Assembly: GCA_009703545.1 (NCBI GenBank)
Contig: WLFX01000058.1
Location: 1 to 6,446, forward strand
Direction of reading: 5' to 3'
DNA length: 6,446 bases
Source: Actinomycetota bacterium
GTDB lineage: Bacteria; Actinomycetota; Actinomycetes; Actinomycetales; Microbacteriaceae
Shown: one piece after another, positions 6,094 through 6,446 of the stretch
Layout: the number at the start of each line of letters is the position of its first letter
How positions within the stretch are numbered: position 1 is the first letter of the stretch
Made by a program: the position numbers and the translations under genes
Notes under the pieces: model-generated
The model's input: the letters and a program-made list of their open reading frames with translations, nothing else
What the model was told of the DNA's origin: nothing
Databases searched by the model: none

Positions 6094-6446
6094 TTCCAAC
6101 CCGAATGCGCTCCGCGACGATTGCACAGGTAATGAAGCTGACGAAACCCCACTCATGCAGAAGGCGGCTCTCGGTCAGTGACTGAACTGTCAGGGCACAC
6201 AGGATTAGAAACGGCACGGACGCCACCGACAGGGGTGATTGCACAAATGTTCGCCACAGATACCAGAGGGCGAGGACGAGCGTGACGGCGAACAACATGA
6301 CACCGACAAACCCGCTTTGCATTGCGATATCAAGCCACACATTGTGAGCCTGAGACATAGGCAGGCCCTCGACCGAATGAATCGCAAACCACGGATCCCA
6401 ACTCGGCCACCATCCGACGAAGCCTGACCCCAGAATCGGTCTCTCA
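6077..6446 (-). CDS. O-antigen ligase/polymerase (Wzy_C) family membrane protein, C-terminal part
   Basis: The frame is open to the right edge of the window, so the start lies outside. The methionine at 6358 is internal to a conserved loop. The visible 122 residues begin within RPILGSGFVGWW (fragment 2-13) and continue to AHNVWLD (33-39), the conserved periplasmic-side loop of WaaL/Wzy-type proteins with its His-Asn pair. Next come a membrane segment (about 43-62, GFVGVMLFAVTLVLALWYLW), a second one (about 71-86) and TESRLLHEWGF. Family members ligate or polymerise undecaprenyl-linked glycans at the outer face of the membrane. In a Gram-positive actinobacterium the acceptor would be a wall or secondary polymer and not lipid A (inference). 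The 3' end overlaps the LGFP gene end by 17 bp. Whether it is a polymerase or a ligase cannot be told from this part. Confidence 0.85.
   Translation of the reverse strand, partial: ERPILGSGFVGWWPSWDPWFAIHSVEGLPMSQAHNVWLDIAMQSGFVGVMLFAVTLVLALWYLWRTFVQSPLSVASVPFLILCALTVQSLTESRLLHEWGFVSFITCAIVAERIRVGTIEKL

Overview
The window is a dense stretch of a cell-surface polysaccharide locus from what looks like an actinobacterium, most likely in or near the Microbacteriaceae (inference). Four things point there. The RmlC has the mycobacterial-style sequence and C-terminal tail. One glycosyltransferase closely resembles actinobacterial WbbL. The LGFP-repeat secreted protein is of an actinobacterial type. 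The DNA is moderately GC-rich, with GTG starts and an apparent leaderless start. There are no RNA genes, insertion sequences, CRISPR arrays or phage genes.

The layout has seven protein genes in order: (1) the 3' part of a GT4 glycosyltransferase (+, cut by the left edge); (2) a complete GT4 glycosyltransferase (-); (3) rmlC and (4) rmlA (+, ATGA overlap); (5) a WbbL-like GT2 rhamnosyltransferase (-); (6) a 642-aa secreted protein with an uncharacterised N-terminal domain and six LGFP repeats (+); (7) the C-terminal part of an O-antigen-ligase/Wzy-type membrane protein (-, cut by the right edge). The strand flips at every gene boundary except rmlC-rmlA. All three convergent pairs overlap at their stop codons (4, 4 and 17 bp). 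The only non-coding DNA is two divergent gaps, 1731-1760 (30 bp) and 4087-4164 (78 bp), so no stretch over 300 bases lacks a gene.

The genes fit one theme. RmlA makes dTDP-glucose and RmlC carries out the epimerisation step towards dTDP-L-rhamnose; rmlB and rmlD are not in the window. The WbbL-like enzyme is expected to place rhamnose on a lipid-linked sugar, and the GT4 enzymes to extend the glycan. The Wzy/WaaL-like protein would polymerise or ligate it outside the membrane. The LGFP protein is exported and may bind or process the wall carrying that polymer. That last link is inference from gene order and domain content.

The most interesting points are the N-terminal domain of the LGFP protein, a perfect 6+6 bp dyad over its predicted transcription start, the apparent leaderless rmlC start within a 30-bp bidirectional promoter, and the repeated CTAA stop-stop overlap.
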